64,000 nucleotides of DNA, taken from assembly GCF_003597395.2 (NCBI RefSeq), contig NC_133773.1, positions 126,929,517 through 126,993,516 of the forward strand. The letters are read 5' to 3'. Within the stretch, counting starts at the first letter, position 1. Each line of letters begins with the position of its first letter. The notes under the pieces were generated by a model that saw only the letters and a program-made list of their open reading frames with translations, searched no databases and had not been told where the DNA came from. Both the position numbers and the translations under genes were made by a program. Source of the stretch: Chelonoidis abingdonii. Taxonomy: Eukaryota; Chordata; Testudines; Testudinidae. This document shows, in pieces, positions 1 to 10,479 of this stretch.

Positions 1-70
1 ATTTAGCCATTTCAGGTGAACTTCAGGTGAAATTGTAGTTGCTGCTCTGCATTAGCCAAATGAAAGAAGA

Positions 71-251
71 ATCATAAAAGATTAGAGTTGGAAGGGACCT
101 CAGAAGGTCATCTAGTCCAACCCCCTGCTCAAAGCAGGGCCAATCCCCAGACAGATTTTTACCCCAGTTCCCTAAATGGCCCCCTCAAGGATTAAACTCA
201 CAACCTTAGGTTTAGCAGGCCAATGCTCAAACCACTGAGCTATTCCTTTCC
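71..251 (-). repeat. tRNA-derived SINE with CR1-like 3' tail
   Basis: Read on the minus strand, this begins with a tRNA-like head. A box A-like TAGCTCAGTGGTTTGAG lies near 226-242, and a box B-like GGTTGTGAGTTTAATCC near 190-207. A unique body follows, then a tail containing GATGACCTTCTGAGGTCCC and a TTTTATGAT end. That tail resembles the 3' end of CR1 LINEs, which is how such SINEs are thought to borrow CR1 reverse transcriptase. The layout matches the known turtle/reptile tRNA-derived SINE family. The box B copy differs from a functional tRNA (GTGAGTTTAATCC instead of GTTCGAATCC), so this is a dispersed repeat and not a tRNA gene. Confidence 0.88.
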
Positions 252-1384
252 ACCAAGAGACTACTTGAGGGGGGGGAAAGAAAACTTTGGGTAAGCAAGT
301 GTAAATTATCCTAAACTTTGTGTATTATGGAAAGGTCATTAAAGATGATAAAAGTATCCAAAATGACCATTTCAGAAGGGTTACAAAATCCTGTATAGAA
401 GACAGCACTTCTCTGCTATCTTATAGTCAGAGGCTAATGATCTGAGTTTAGACCTCACTAGAAAATTTTATTTTTGGAGAATACAAGGAAAAACTACAGA
501 AATACCCTTATGAAATCTGAAATTTCTGCAGATACTGATTTGTTGTCCAGGGAAATTGGTCAGTAAAGGGACATAGAACGATTAGGAAAGATGGCATAGG
601 GAACTGAGAATCTATTTTTAATCTTAATTGCTGTTACATAAAAGTAGACATGAAATATACAGAGGTATTTGTCTGAAATGAGATAAGAGGAAACCGGGAT
701 GCTTTATTATAGCTGTGACACAAAGCACCTGGGTCTTGACACCCTATACACTAGTGAAATACTAATTAGCAAAGTATCAAGATTCAGTTTTAGGATGTTA
801 TACAACAATGTTCAGGAGAAGAACCTCTGCTGTTATGATAAATATCAGGAGGTGGGAACTTGTTATGGCAAAACAATCAATTTGGTGAGCCAAAGTGTAG
901 AAAGTTTTGAAGTTTAGTCAACAGCAAGAAGGAGATTTTTGCATGCAGAGATAACAAGAGTTAGACATCACTGGCAAGGACCACTACATTGTCTGACCGC
1001 TCTGGAAGTAAGACAGGAGGCAATATATGTAGTTTAGTTTAAGGTGCAACTTTATTCACTTAATGTCTGGAAGTACCTGGCAACAAATAGTACAGTGCAT
1101 CGTCATCATTTCCTTAAGACTTTCCATGAAATCTCCAACCTTATCACAGCATCTAGCACCCTCCTCTCATAAGAGTGCTGGAGACTAGAGAAGAAGGAGG
1201 TTGGCTCCCCGCTGCGAAAGCTGTAGGAGTCCTGAACTCTCCCTTTCTCAGCTCCATTAAGGGATGCTTTCCCATAGATTCTTTTCCAAGTGGTGCTTGC
1301 CAGTGGTGTCTAATTATTGAGATCTCTGAATGCAAAGCCTCCCTCTTGCTGATGACTAGTTAGTAAGGCTGCGAGTTTGTGACA
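252..1384. other. Intron sequence, no gene seen
   Basis: AT-rich sequence with many stops in all frames. The short open frames at 699-917 and 1153-1363 have no recognisable motif and no splice context. The stretch 1140-1350 looks somewhat more GC-rich and may be an unidentified old repeat, but I cannot name it. Confidence 0.6.
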
Positions 1385-1552
1385 GAGATTTTTTGCCTTA
1401 GCAGTATATGCAGGGTCAGCAGTGGTGCCCCTTTGAGTGCCGTGTTCATGTGCCGGTATATCAGGCACCACTGACCTCACACCCTCCCAGTTCCTTTTTA
1501 CCGACCAGGATGGTTAGTCAGAGCACCTTTCCTTCCATAGCAAGGACTAGCG

Positions 1553-1795
1553 CAGTGGTCCCCAACCTTTTCGTCTGGTGGGCGCCAGACGAAGGACCGT
1601 GGCGGCGGTGGAGCACCCGCTGAAATGCCGCCAAATTTCTGTGGCATTTTGGCGGCAACGCCTGTCGATGTCACTTGTTGGCAGCAAGTGGTGTCATCGA
1701 GAGGCGTCACCATCGAAATGCTGCAGAAATTTGGCGGCATTTTGGCGGATGCTCCACTGCCAGCTAGGATGCGGGCACCGCATTGGGGACCACTG
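1553..1795. mobile_element. hAT nonautonomous element (MITE)
   Basis: A 243-bp element bounded by CAGTGGTCCCCAAC on the left and TTGGGGACCACTG on the right. It is flanked by near-identical 8-bp target duplications (GACTAGCG at 1545-1552, GACTATCG at 1796-1803). TIRs starting CAG and an 8-bp duplication are diagnostic of hAT. The interior contains repeated GCCGCCAAATTT-type words and is CpG-rich, suggesting relative youth. It has no transposase. It is inserted in the leader of the DIRS copy, so it is younger than that insertion. Confidence 0.9.
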
Positions 1796-1869
1796 GACTA
1801 TCGGATTCGTCTTCCTTTGAGCCTTAGGAGCCTTGTAAATAGTTTGTTTATAGTAGTTAAGTGTAGTTA

Positions 1870-4800
1870 GCAGTGAGAGTCCCAGCAGGGACTTTGCCCC
1901 AGGCGGGCATGCCCCAGTGTCCCAGATTTAAGCCCTGCACAGAGTGCACCAGGCCTATACCTCTGAGTGACCCCCATAGCAGCTACCTCAAGTCCTTGGG
2001 GGAATTACACATGAGAGATGAGTTCCCTATTTGTAAAAACTTTTGCCCAGCATGCAGAAGGAGCGGGATATTCAGTTACAGGCTCTCCTCATGGAGTCTA
2101 CTCTTCATCCAGTTTCCATTCTGTCCCGCTAGGATTTGCCAAGTACTTTGGCCAAGGTGCGCAGCGCATCCCTGCTTTTCTGCCTAGCACCATTCCCTGT
2201 CGCCAGTGCCTAAATAAAAAGCTAGGATGCACAACTCCCTGGCACCGGGCAAAAAAGGCCACGGATCATAAGGGAAAAGATCATATTAGGGCTGCCCAGC
2301 CACTCTGGAGCCACGCATCATGCCTCCTCGGTCGGGGCCTTTAGCCCTTTGAAAAGTCCACTGCTGACTCCTGGGAACAGCATGAGACTTAAGCTCCTAA
2401 CGGCACCAATGCCTTCTGTCATAGCTTTCCTACTCAGATCTGAACCTTAGAGTTCAGAAAATAAGATGCTAGCATGAAACCTCCAAGCTTAATTACCAGC
2501 TTAGATCTGATAGCGCTGCCACCAGCCAGATTCCAGTGTCTGGCGCACTCTGGTCTCCCCAAAACCTTCCCTGGGGGACCCCAAGACTACAAGATGCCCT
2601 GAGTCTACAACAAAGGGAAATAACCCCCTCCCCTTGTCTCCTCTTTATTTCCTCCCAGGCTTTCCCTCCCTGGAAGGCCCTGGACGATCACCCTATTTCA
2701 ATTCCTTGAAATGCAAAACAGAGAGATCCAGTTTCTTTCACCCTCAGTCAGAGTCCCTGCAAAGGTAAGGTTTGCAACTCTGACCCACAGAGATCTCCCC
2801 CTCCCAGTCTTTCCCTGAGAGAGACCATAACCTGTCACAGAGATTCCTGTCCCCCTGAGCCTCAACTAGAAATGAAAATCCAACAAGTTTTAAAAAGAAA
2901 GCTTTATATAAGAAAGAAAAAGACACAAAACTGACTGTATCAAGATTGACAATATACAGGGTCAATTGCTTAAAAGAAAAATGAATAAACAGCCTTATCC
3001 AAAAAGATGTACAATTTAAAACATTCCAGTAACTACACAGATGTAAATACAAAAAAAAAACAATATAAGCCTATTGTTTTTCTACCTTTGTACTCACAAC
3101 TTGGAAACAGAGGATTAGAAAGCTTGGAGAGAGACAGTTCACTCTCAGAGTCGAGAGCAACAGAGAGAGAGAGACACACACCCAGAAGTTCCCTCCCTTG
3201 AGATTTGAAAAATCTTGTTTCCTGATTGGTCCTCTGGTCAGGTGTTTGGTTATCCCTTTGCAGGTGAAATAGACATTAACCCTTAGCTATCTGTTTATGA
3301 CACCTTCATAAGCTCCCTCAGCGCCAAGAGCAAAGGTCTCTGCCCACACCACTGATGCAGCATGTGCCTCAGGAACCGGCAAGCCTCCCCATGAGGCAAG
3401 CCAGCTGCTAAGACCCCTGAGGGGGCAGTGGATCACCACCAATTCCTCAAGACGAAGCAGCGCTCTCCACCTCCACACCACAGATTACCAGAATCACAGC
3501 CCAGATCCTCTGAGGCTTGCTTCCGTCACCAGCATCGCAATCGCAGTCCCCGCCATCTTGATGCAGATTGCCTAGAGAGAAATGCCGGTCTCCATACTAC
3601 CGGCACCGTTCATCCTCCCACTGATCATCCTCTTGGCACAGGTCCGTGTCACCTACCTTGTGGCAGTGCTCCCTGTTGCGTCTCCAGACCTCCCAGCACC
3701 AGCACCCGTCCTCCTGATACTGGCACTGATCTCCTCGCTCCTGGCACCGGTTTCCAACTGTGATGTCAGCAAACAGACTCAGGCGTTGATGGCCCCACCG
3801 TGGTCACCGGAAGGGGATTCCTCCAGCAAAGAAGCACAGTTCAACGCCTTCCCTAGACTGCACCGATGTCAATAGGCACTCGAGGCAGTGTCGACATTGA
3901 CACTGCCACCTTGGTAGCGTGGCCAGTGCAGTGGCCTTATTGGAACATGTACGTAGTGTCGGTCATGATGATGCCCACTTCACAGAGCTCATTGGCCACT
4001 GTCTCAGAGCAACAGCTGGTGGCGCTGATGGCACCAGGCTCAGTGCCTGAGGCACAGTTGGAGGTCGAGGCACAGCAGACTGCACCCAACCCTAAGCCTC
4101 CCTCCCCCACCGAGGAAGATGCCCCAGGACCTTCCCCGGCGATAAAGTCATTGTCGTCATCTTCCACCCCAGATGAGGTGGTTGTGGGACCCTCAAGGTC
4201 CAGCCCACCAGAGGATTTTAAAGAACACCAGGCCCTCCTTCATTGGATGCCGAGAACTTCGGCCTGGAGGTGGAGGAAATGGCTGAGCAGGCAGACACAT
4301 TGTTTAATGTCCTGTCAGCCTCTACCCTGGCCCGAGTCGCAATACCAGTGCATGACAGTGTCATCAAGATTGCCAAGACCCTTTAGCAACCCCCCTCATT
4401 CATCCCTCCCACCTCCAAAAAGGGCTGAAAAAAAATACTTTGTCCTGGCCAAAGGGTTTGAATACCTTTTCATCTACCTTCCTCTGAGCTCACTGGTGGT
4501 CTCTGTGGCCAGTGAAAAGGATAAGCAAGGTCATACCAGCTCAACCCCCAAAAATAGAGGCTAAAAGATAGGACCTGTTTGGGAGAAAAATTTGTTCAAC
4601 TGCCAGCCTACAATTTCAGGTAGCAAACCATCAGGCCCTCCTAGGGAGGTACAATTTTAACGTATGGGACTCCCACCCATAAGTTCTAGGAGTCCCTCCC
4701 GCAGGGTTTGGCCCAGGAATTCAGCACCCTAGTTGCAGAGGGCACTACGGCAGCTTGGTGCTCATTTCAAATGGCATGTGATGCGGTTGACTCAGTGGCT

Positions 4801-4920
4801 AGGGTGGTAGCATTGGCAGTGGTTATGAGGCTCAGCTCCTGGCTTCGGACCGCCGGCCCCTCCGAAGAGATGCAGACCTCGATCCAAGACCTCCCATTTG
4901 ATGGGGTCAGTCTCTTCTGA
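1870..4920 (+). pseudogene. DIRS gag-like ORF1 remnant (copy 1)
   Basis: Broken ORF1 of the DIRS element. Near 1960-2050 the translation reads DPHSSYLKSLGELHMRDEFP, the degenerate counterpart of the cysteine-containing DPHSSCLKCLGEGHLRDHC of copy 3; the cysteines have been lost. After the solo LTR (2417-3302) it continues with the low-complexity Ser/Pro/Thr-rich middle, then SSSSTPDEVVVGPS (about 4150) and EKKYFVLAKGFEYLF (about 4430). FQVANHQALLGRYNFNVWD follows (about 4610), then EEMQTSIQDLPFDGVSLF (4870-4917). These blocks are the conserved C-terminal half of vertebrate DIRS ORF1, normally a nucleic-acid-binding capsid-like protein. Frameshifts occur between the blocks and no intact frame exists. 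The 232-codon open stretch at 3866-4564 is a piece of it, not a gene. Confidence 0.78.
2417..3302 (-). mobile_element. Solo LTR of an endogenous retrovirus (5-bp TSD)
   Basis: An 886-bp solo LTR that starts TGTCATA and ends TATGACA. It is flanked by perfect 5-bp duplications CCTTC (2412-2416 and 3303-3307). The minus orientation is inferred from a CCAAT-like box (ACCAATCAGG on the minus strand near 3220) close to the minus-strand 5' end, and an A/T-rich promoter-like stretch near 2890-2920. There is no internal viral sequence, so the provirus was lost by LTR-LTR recombination. It lies inside DIRS ORF1 and is therefore younger. Confidence 0.88.
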
Positions 4921-4929
4921 GAGCAAATA

Positions 4930-5556
4930 GATGTGAGTCTGCATCTGCATCTGCATCTGCAACATGAGTTGAAGGACATGCATATTCTGCAATCTGCGAG
5001 GAAGCAGTTCCAGCCACCCCCACTGCCTAGGTCTTGGCAATCTTGTTTGGGACCTTCAAGGAGAAGGGACAGAGACGTTAGTTCAGCCACCATTGTCCTT
5101 CCTCCTCCTGCTCACCTGTGCAGCCCAGCCCAGCAAAATGCCCTGGGGGCCTGAAGCACTCGTTTTAAGGGTGCAGTTGAGAGTGATGCTCCAGTCACCT
5201 CCCAGAATCCACCCTATTTTTTCCTCAACCTTCCTCATGCTTGACAACCTTTGTCCCTTCTGTTTGGCCTGGTCACGAGTCACCTTGGACTGTTGGGTGC
5301 TGGAGATAACTGCAAGGTGTAACCTTGAGATGCTTTTGGCCGCCCCTCCCTCCCACTGCCTCCTCTTTCCTGTCTCTTTTCAGGGACCCTTCTCACAAGC
5401 AACTGCTCATCCAAGAGGTTAAGAACCTCCCTGCGCATGGGACCGGTAGAGGAGGTCCTACAGGACATGACTGGGAAAGGATTCTACTCCCATTATTTCC
5501 GAATCCCAAAAGCAAAAGTGAGACTCAGATGCATTTTGGACCTATGACTCCTCAGT
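4930..5556 (+). pseudogene. DIRS reverse transcriptase, N-terminal part (copy 1)
   Basis: Start of the DIRS RT open frame, broken by frameshifts. Recognisable blocks are HKQLLIQEVKNLPAHG (about 5395-5440; family pattern is a leucine-rich helix before the fingers) and WERILLPLFPNPKSKS (about 5470-5520; usual GFYSRYFLVPKKSGG). RCILDL follows at about 5530, where RPVLDL is usual. The sequence then stops abruptly at 5556, where an LTR-like insertion begins. The next roughly 100 residues of RT (palm up to the YLDD box) are not present on the other side, so a deletion accompanied or followed the insertion. Confidence 0.72.
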
Positions 5557-7490
5557 GACCCTGCCAGTTACTACACTGGTGGGGTGCAAAATTACCTTTA
5601 TTAAGAAAATGCAAAAACAGGGAAAATTCAATAGTGAGGGGTATGGGGTTTGTTAAGGTAGACAATTGGGGAGGGGTTTCTTTTAGTAAATAGTATAGGG
5701 GGTTTTCAATAGTGGGGTACAAACACAGTGGGTACAATACAGTTGGTAACCAATTAACACTGAAGTATAAATGTAACAGGTAGCTAACAATTTCTATGTA
5801 AAGGTGTGTCACAGCAGCATATAGCCAACTAACAGTTATGGGTAAAATGTGTCACAGTAGTGTTAAATGTGTATAAAATGTGAGGTGTGTTAGAGAGAAA
5901 AAAAGGGTAACCAATGGCGTTTTATGCTAGACTTCAGTAATACAATTGAGGTTTGGGGTCAGCGGTAGAAGACGCTGACTGAACCACGTGGGGGGAAGGG
6001 ATAAGAGAGAGAGAGAGAGAGAGAAAGGCAGGTGGTAGAGGAATGAGGTTAATGGGAAGAGAAGCCACGTGAGCAGAGAGCATTAGGGGAGGTTTAAACA
6101 GGAGACACAAGAGCAGACAGGCTGCCAAGTTTAAACAGCAGAGACTTACTGCAGCCAGTGACTGGGGAGCTCGGGGTGGGGGCGCAAACGGCAGTCTCTG
6201 AACAGACTTAACCACAATTATACAGAACACAGCAAAATCTTATCTATGATCTAACTTAACCAAGACTACACAAATTAGCAAGTAACAGAACACATAAATG
6301 CAACAATTTTTAAACCTAACTTACAGAGCACAATACAAACAATTCTCTAAACCTAACTTAACCACAGCTATGCAAAATGAAATTACAACTTATCTAGACA
6401 AGACCTGATTCTAATAGGTGCACCTTAGCAGCAGTGGGGCGCAGGGGTTGCCACAGGTCACGCCCCGGGCTGCTGCAAAGCTGGCAGCCCAGATACAGTC
6501 CAGGAAGGCACAGCTTAGCAGCAGGCACAGGCTTATTTTTTTTAGCAGCAAAGGCTGCTGCGGAGCAAGAAACAGATTAAGATACAGACCCAGGAGTTAG
6601 CTTGGGTCTGTCTGCTTGGGAAACAAGGCCAGCAGCTAGGACAGGGGGGGAGTCTGCAAGAGAGAGCTCTTACCAATCCCCAGGACAGCAGCAAACATAG
6701 AGACAGGAACAGCAGTAGCATCAGAGGATGGAGAGAGGACTCGATTCGCTTTCAGTAATCAGGAGATCTCCAGGCACAAATTCGTTGTTCGTGGGAGGGA
6801 GTTTAAAACGGGGGTACGCTCAAAAACAAACGAGAGCGGAGAGAGGGCCCCCCAAAGACCCTAGCTGATCAGACCAGGTGGCAAAGCAAGGACCTTCTCT
6901 GGGGTCTGATCAGAAAATGTCTGGTTTTAAAGGCAAACTTAGGCAGTTTCCCACCAGTACTTTTTGATTGGCTCCTCTTGATACAGGGGAGGAGAGAGAG
7001 GCAGGGAAAAACCTGCAGGTGAGCATAGGCATGCCTGGGCATGTTCTGAGCCACAGGTATGACTCATATGCTTAATTAGTTGGCCACTTCAGGTCTTGCA
7101 TTTTCTGGGCAGCGCCCCCACACACGAGCCCGGGTCTGAACAAAGGAGTCAAACAAAGAAGCAAGAAGCCCCCTGTCTAGGCAGAGGCAGTGGCTCCAGT
7201 TAGTCTGTACAAGCCATCCCCTATGAATAGGGCTGTGACTTTAGTTAGCACAGTGGCCGGGAGGGGCAGCCACCCAGGACAAACAGAAAGGAGAAGGGAA
7301 AGAGGAATGCTAGCAGGGAGACAGCTGTAACAGACACTCAACAAGTATCTCAAGAAGTTGAAATTTAGCATGGTCTTCCTGGCCTTAATCATCCCCTCCC
7401 TGAATTGATGGCACTGTCCTTTGGCCTGTCTTTGGCTCCAAGGGTCTTTGTGTAATATATGGTGTCGAAGGCCCATATCTGAGACATTAA
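5557..7490 (-). mobile_element. Probable LTR or LTR-element fragment inserted in the DIRS RT
   Basis: This 1.9-kb block interrupts the RT. On the minus strand it contains AATAAAGGTAATTTTGCACC (about 5582-5602) followed by a short segment ending in GGGTCA at 5557. That is the expected polyadenylation signal, R/U5 and terminal CA of an LTR. A purine-rich (GA)n run lies at 6004-6024. A promoter-like GC-rich segment and repeated GCAGCA-rich words occur between 6420 and 6760. The far boundary is not sharp: DIRS coding resumes near 7490-7500, and I see no convincing target duplication. It could be a long solo LTR or an LTR plus flanking internal sequence. No viral coding domain was recognised. Confidence 0.5.
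6004..6024. repeat. (GA)n microsatellite
   Basis: About ten uninterrupted GA dinucleotides within the LTR-like block. Confidence 0.9.
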
Positions 7491-8345
7491 GGTCTTCCCT
7501 TTATCTCAATGATTGACTCATCAAGGGCAGGTCCTGGGAACAAGTACAAAAGAGCCTCGATCTGTTGCATTCACCTGCCGTGACCTGCGCCTGTTGATAA
7601 ACAAGCAAAAATCCATTTTAAGGCCAGTTCAACTAATAGAATTCATCAGGGCGGTTCTCAACTCCATGCGACCCAGAGCTTCCCTCTGGAGGCTTGCTTA
7701 CAGGCCATGTTGGACCTGATCTCTCATGTGAAGAACCACCCGCTCAACACAGCTCACAACTGCCTGTGGTTGTTGGGCCACCTGTACATATGTGGTCAGT
7801 CATGCCTGGCTCCACCTCTGGCCTCTGCAAGCATGGCTGGCATCAGTTTACACCGCCAGCAGACACGACCTAAACTGGGTAGTCAGGGTGCCGGATCACA
7901 TCCTGTCATCCCTGGAGTGGTGGTTGAACCCTGGGTTGATGTTGAAGTGCGTTCCCTTTTCAACCCCATCACCATCATTGACCCTGGTCTCAGATCCTTC
8001 AGACCTGGGCTGGAAGCCCATCTGGGTGAGCTCAGCACTCAAGCACTGCTGGCTGTGGGATGATTTGACCCTTCATATCAATGTCAGGGAGATAAAAGCA
8101 GTTTGCCAGGCCTGCCAGGTATTCTGGCCCCAGCTGAGCAGCAAGGTGGTGTAGATCCTCACGGACAATGCCACCGTGATGTATTACATCAACAGGCAGG
8201 GCAGAGGCAGGTCATGAGCCCTTTGTCAAAAAGCTCTCAGCCTTTGGGAGTTTTGTGTGCAGCATGCCATTCATCTGGTAGCCACTCACCTGCCTGGGAC
8301 CAGGAATATGCTGGCACATTGCCTCCGCAGGACCTTCTCATCTCC
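7490..8345 (+). pseudogene. DIRS reverse transcriptase (YxDD box) and RNase H remnant (copy 1)
   Basis: The coding trace resumes with YLND*LIKGRSWEQVQKSLD (from about 7491), the eroded YLDDWLIK catalytic palm box of DIRS RT; the first Asp of the DD pair has become Asn and the Trp a stop. RPLQAWLASVYTASRHDLNW follows (about 7810-7880), then VPDHILSSLEWWLNPG (about 7890-7940) and an RNase H-like segment LTLHINVREIKAVCQACQVF (about 8068-8128). The latter includes the equivalent of the catalytic Glu. TDNATVMYYINRQG (about 8163-8204) contains the catalytic Asp. The end reads HLPGTRNMLAHCLRRTF (about 8286-8336), near the usual HxPGxxNxxAD motif with the final Asp lost. Several stops and frameshifts make it non-functional. 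Confidence 0.82.
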
Positions 8346-8419
8346 CCATGAGTGGTCACTCCATCTGGAGGTGGCCAGTATAATTTTCTGAAAGTGGGGA
8401 ACTCCCCAGGTGGACATGT

Positions 8420-8655
8420 CAAGGCGGATTCAACTAGAGTGCAAGCGTCATCAGCAGCCTTCTTGGTTCACGTGCCAATTCAAGAGATCTGTAGAGCTGC
8501 TACCTGGTCATCTGTCTACATATTCACATCCCATTATGTGCTTACCCAGGAGGCCTGGGATGATGCTGGTTTGTCAGGACAGTGCTGCAAGACAATGAAC
8601 TCTGAGCCCATTTCCATTGGTACTTCTTGTGAGTCACCTGGAATCGAATTAACAT
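8420..8655 (+). pseudogene. DIRS tyrosine recombinase C-terminus (copy 1)
   Basis: Translation gives TRVQASSAAFLVHVPIQEIC and RAATWSSVYIFTSHYVLTQE. This is the conserved C-terminal core of the DIRS recombinase: family form HSTRxQASS...I..ICrAATWSS.HTF..HYA. In it the HxxR-type box and the terminal Tyr of HY are the active-site residues. The His preceding the block is missing and the Arg of TRVQ may be the relic of HxxR. RNase H joins this segment directly, so the SAM-like domain and most of the catalytic core are deleted. In intact elements the enzyme integrates the circular DNA copy without an integrase. Confidence 0.78.
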
Positions 8656-8980
8656 GAGGAAGCACTCGAAGAAAAAACAGTTACCTGTCTTAACTGCTGT
8701 TCTTCAGTATGTGTTGCTCATGTCCATTCCATTACTCGCCCTCATGCTCCTCTGTCGCAATTGCTGGCAAGAAGGAACTGAGAGGCCGTAGGCTCAGTGG
8801 CACCTGATATACCAGCACATGAGTGCAGCACTCAAGGGGGCGCCACTGCCGACCCTATGGATACCACTAATGCAAAAATCTCTGACGACCGTGCACATTG
8901 GCGCGTGCACACTTAGAATGGAATGGACATGAGTAACACATCTTGAACAACAGTTACTAAAAGTAGGTAATGTTTTTTGG
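8635..8980 (+). repeat. DIRS terminal inverted repeat and hairpin module (copy 1)
   Basis: The right inverted repeat (AACATGAGGAAGCACTCGAAGAA at about 8651-8673, degenerate) is followed by a large hairpin. Arm 1 at about 8676-8741 contains GTTGCTCATGTCCATTCCAT; arm 2 at about 8914-8979 contains AATGGACATGAGTAACACAT. A roughly 170-bp loop separates them. The same arrangement ends the other two DIRS copies. Confidence 0.75.
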
Positions 8981-9179
8981 GTTTTTTTTGCCATTGTATC
9001 CAATAACCATATCTCTTCTGTAACAAGTTCTTGCACTGGACATCTTCCACAAGTAGGCAGCAGCAATTATGCTTGGCTGCCTCCCCCACATGCCTGTTGT
9101 GCTTCCATGTATTCACTGATTCTTTCCTTAATATCAGAAAGTATATCCACCCCCTATTTGGATAGATGTGTCCCATCCT
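8981..9179. other. Spacer, nothing recognised
   Basis: Short AT-rich spacer between two YR retrotransposons; the DIRS end grades into a T-run at 8973-8990. Confidence 0.5.
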
Positions 9180-9379
9180 CCCTGGGGTGCCCAGTAAGAT
9201 ATGTCCAGATCTGAAATGACCAAACCCCCTTGGTTATGTATATGTTTAGCCATCTACCTATTTACATACCTCCTAACCTTATCCACCTGTGGAAGTTTCA
9301 CTGCTCCCTGCAGTGCAGTGTTTCAGATTAAATAATCATTGCCCCTGGGAAAAATCCTGGATCTTCCCTCAGATCTGCC

Positions 9380-9640
9380 TATTTATCATATTGATCCTCT
9401 TACATCTTCCCAGATAGTTTTCATTGAGGTGAACAATAATCACATCTGGTGCCTGCTTCTGAGCTGCCAAAGAGTGTATAAGGGGCATCAGCTGGTCCCA
9501 TAGCATACCCTTGTTTCCATGCCGCCTCAAGATTGCCTTACCACCTAGATCCAGCTGTGAACCTCCAGACGACTTGGTGCCTACGTGTCCAGTGTAGAAT
9601 ATTGTTGCTCACAGAGCCACACCATTGCTTACCTGGACCA
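9380..9640 (-). pseudogene. SGNH-hydrolase-like domain remnant of YR element
   Basis: On the minus strand a clear open segment reads QLDLGGKAILRRHGNKGMLW, DQLMPLIHSLAAQKQAPDVI and IVHLNENYLGRCKRINMINR (about 9555 down to 9375). The pattern G.kGM.W.QL.PLI....APDvIIvHLggNDLG is typical of the SGNH/GDSL-fold domain in vertebrate Ngaro-like elements. The expected block III HLGGND has become HLNENY, so an oxyanion-hole Asn remains but the Asp is lost. The preceding block I (normally VWIVGHS) appears as VWLCEQQ near 9640, so the nucleophile Ser is not visible. The role of this domain in the elements is not established. Confidence 0.6.
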
Positions 9641-9689
9641 TGCGCATGATTTTGAAGTTTGAAACAGAGAATCAGCTAATTTTCCCATC

Positions 9690-10460
9690 TGGGGTCTCAT
9701 GTATGTCCTGTTTGAATTTGAATGCTATTATCCAATTGCCTGAATCACACTGGCCCCTAGTCTTTTTTGGGCAGCACTGTTGAAGCTCCAATCTGGAGTG
9801 AGTGGGAACTAAATTCATACGCCTGTAGCCATAACTTTATAAGACCCTTTCTTAAAACTGTAACAGACTGGTATGTTGTGAAGGGCCTTCCACCCACCTG
9901 ACCAGCTCTCATCACTATATAATTCCTCATTCCATCATCAATAGCATTATGGACTCAGTCTGCCCCTCCTGATTGGGTCAAGATGACCAATTGCACCTTC
10001 TACTGTAAATCCCTCCACTCCAAAGCCTTTCCCAACATATCCCTCACCAACCCAGGCACTAGTTCACTGACTCTAAAAGCTTAAAAAATGCTTCCGGAAA
10101 TGCAGCCTTGAACAAGACCACTTCCTGTCCACTTCTGCATATTTTGTTTAAGAACTTGCCCCAGATCCCTAAGCATCTGAGCAATGTTGAGGATCTTCTC
10201 TAGGGCATGTGTTGAGACCATGTCACTAAAAACCTCTGAACTAACTAAAGTATCTACTGCAAGCATCTGGGATAGCCCCCAGTCCTCATGGTAAATATAA
10301 AGACTGATAGGTGGCTGGAGGTGGTAAATGATGCAAGCCCACAGGTTGCCAGCAATACCATGTACTGAAGTATCTGGTCATCTGGAAATAGCCATATCAT
10401 AGGCAGGCTCTCCCTCCCCTGAAATTTGCACAAAATCTTAAAAAATCCTGTCATAAGCCT
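9690..10460 (-). pseudogene. Tyrosine recombinase remnant of Ngaro-like element
   Basis: The N-terminal SAM-like part reads WLFPDDQILQYMVLLATCGL and then ASFTTSSHLSVFIFTMRTGG (10420-10280). This matches the family pattern WP...ilqYm..L...glA..T...hLS.i.f. Further on are LFKAAFPEAFFKLLES (about 10110-10060), the equivalent of the LFxAAFxxAFFGxLR box, and FSSHSLQIGASTVLPKK (about 9812-9762). The last corresponds to the canonical THSFRIGAATxAA box. The second catalytic Arg (HxxR) has changed to Gln (HSLQ), so the enzyme would be dead even if the frames were restored. Confidence 0.65.
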
Positions 10461-10479
10461 TAAATATTTGCAGTGCTAC

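Larger units (their letters stand above)
1385..8980 (+). mobile_element. DIRS-type YR retrotransposon, copy 1 (decayed, nested)
   Basis: This is a long, inactive tyrosine-recombinase retrotransposon. In order it holds a 5' leader (1385-1870), gag-like ORF1 remnants (1870-4920), reverse transcriptase (about 5020-5556 and 7490-8090), RNase H (8090-8345), the recombinase C-terminus (8420-8655) and a terminal inverted-repeat/hairpin module (8635-8980). The leader and the DPH...LG...H gag segment match copy 3 at 59.6 kb. It has been invaded by a hAT MITE (1553-1795), a solo LTR (2417-3302) and an LTR-like block (5557-7490). The middle of the RT and most of the recombinase are missing. All frames carry stops and frameshifts. 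The left inverted repeat present in copy 3 is not seen here, so the element is probably 5'-truncated. Confidence 0.85.

Noticed and set aside
190..251. Functional tRNA gene on the minus strand
   Set aside because: The tRNA-like head continues into a SINE body and CR1-like tail, box B is degraded, and no cloverleaf-complete 3' half follows.
3866..4564. 232-codon open frame as a gene
   Set aside because: It is part of the DIRS ORF1 remnant, including KKYFVLAKGFEYLF, with breaks on both sides and no host similarity.
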